Shown here piece by piece: positions 63,925-64,000 of a DNA stretch of 64,000 nt (the first letter of the stretch is position 1; each line of letters starts with the position of its first letter). The stretch lies in contig NZ_BMPH01000012.1 in the NCBI RefSeq assembly GCF_014647495.1, positions 83,930-147,929 of the forward strand, in the 5' to 3' direction. The stretch is from Glutamicibacter protophormiae (GTDB lineage Bacteria; Actinomycetota; Actinomycetes; Actinomycetales; Micrococcaceae). The position numbers and the translations under genes are program-made. The notes under the pieces were generated by a model that had not been told where the DNA came from, ran no database searches, and worked only from the letters and a program-made list of their open reading frames with translations.

Positions 63925-64000
63925 TTTATCTCGTGCCGCTGACACGGACCAGCCGGAAACGGCAGGGATGTGGACGCGAAGCGAACAAGCGTGAAACACG
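63925..64000 (+). other. Untranslated leader, probably of an rRNA operon outside the window
   Basis: About 75 bases of apparent leader with no ribosome-binding site or start. In several Micrococcales an rRNA operon follows tyrS, and the layout here, a strong promoter and a structured leader, would fit. The rRNA itself is not visible, so this is an inference. Confidence 0.4.

Overview
The window is high-GC chromosomal DNA of an actinobacterium, most likely a member of the Micrococcaceae (Arthrobacter/Glutamicibacter type). This rests on gene order and protein character: dapA-rnj, ftsK-pgsA-cinA-clgR-DUF3046-recA-recX-miaB-miaA-dapF, hflX-helicase-lexA/LysM-hisCBHA, infC-rpmI-rplT, pheST, argCJBDFR/argH and tyrS. 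GTG/TTG starts are frequent, and many genes begin 6-8 nt after a TANNNT element, the layout of leaderless actinobacterial mRNAs. I found no rRNA, tRNA, CRISPR array, insertion sequence or prophage. Nearly all of the window is housekeeping chromosome.

Layout. 0-3.3 kb: the 5' part of a membrane acyltransferase-like gene (minus strand), then dapA and RNase J. 3.4-5.1 kb: two related four-helix membrane proteins and a TM2 protein. 5.2-8.5 kb: a four-gene ABC importer for osmoprotectants. 8.6-19.4 kb: ftsK, pgsA, cinA, clgR, DUF3046, recA, recX, miaB, miaA, dapF. 19.4-24.0 kb: a methyltransferase, hflX and a DinG-type helicase. 24.0-26.5 kb: an accessory islet with a long gene-poor, AT-richer stretch, a membrane-anchored Excalibur protein and an HNH-nuclease-like lipoprotein. 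26.5-31.3 kb: lexA and a divergent LysM gene, then hisC-hisB-hisH-small membrane protein-hisA. 31.6-38.7 kb: SseB, MFS, DUF1844, infC-rpmI-rplT, an RNA methyltransferase, a Nudix hydrolase and an LppM-like lipoprotein. 38.7-42.4 kb: pheST. 42.4-49.7 kb: a mixed accessory block (methyltransferase, phosphoribosyltransferase, PadR/HAAS pair, DUF5129-like protein, amidohydrolase, quinone oxidoreductase). 49.8-58.4 kb: arginine biosynthesis. 58.5-64 kb: a mycothiol-type isomerase, apt, a HelD-like ATPase, tyrS, and a strong promoter with a leader that probably serves an rRNA operon beyond the window.

How the genes work together. recA, recX, lexA and the LysM protein form the SOS circuit. A LexA-box-like dyad lies between -35 and -10 of the recA promoter, and four more lie between lexA and the LysM gene, which by position corresponds to the SOS division inhibitors DivS/ChiZ. 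argCJBDFR and argH make arginine from glutamate, except for the argG step, which is not here. Both units carry a pair of ArgR-like boxes with the same 20-nt spacing just upstream of -10.

Most interesting points: (1) the hflX leader has a leaderless six-codon ORF followed by mutually exclusive hairpins and a T-rich tract, an architecture expected for ribosome-controlled attenuation; (2) ribosomal protein L20 carries a C-terminal extension of about 105 residues ending in a compact conserved-looking module; (3) infC appears to start at AUC behind a strong Shine-Dalgarno, preceded by a possible leaderless upstream ORF ending 3 nt before it; (4) the secreted nuclease/Excalibur islet between two core genes. 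These are sequence-level inferences and have not been tested.
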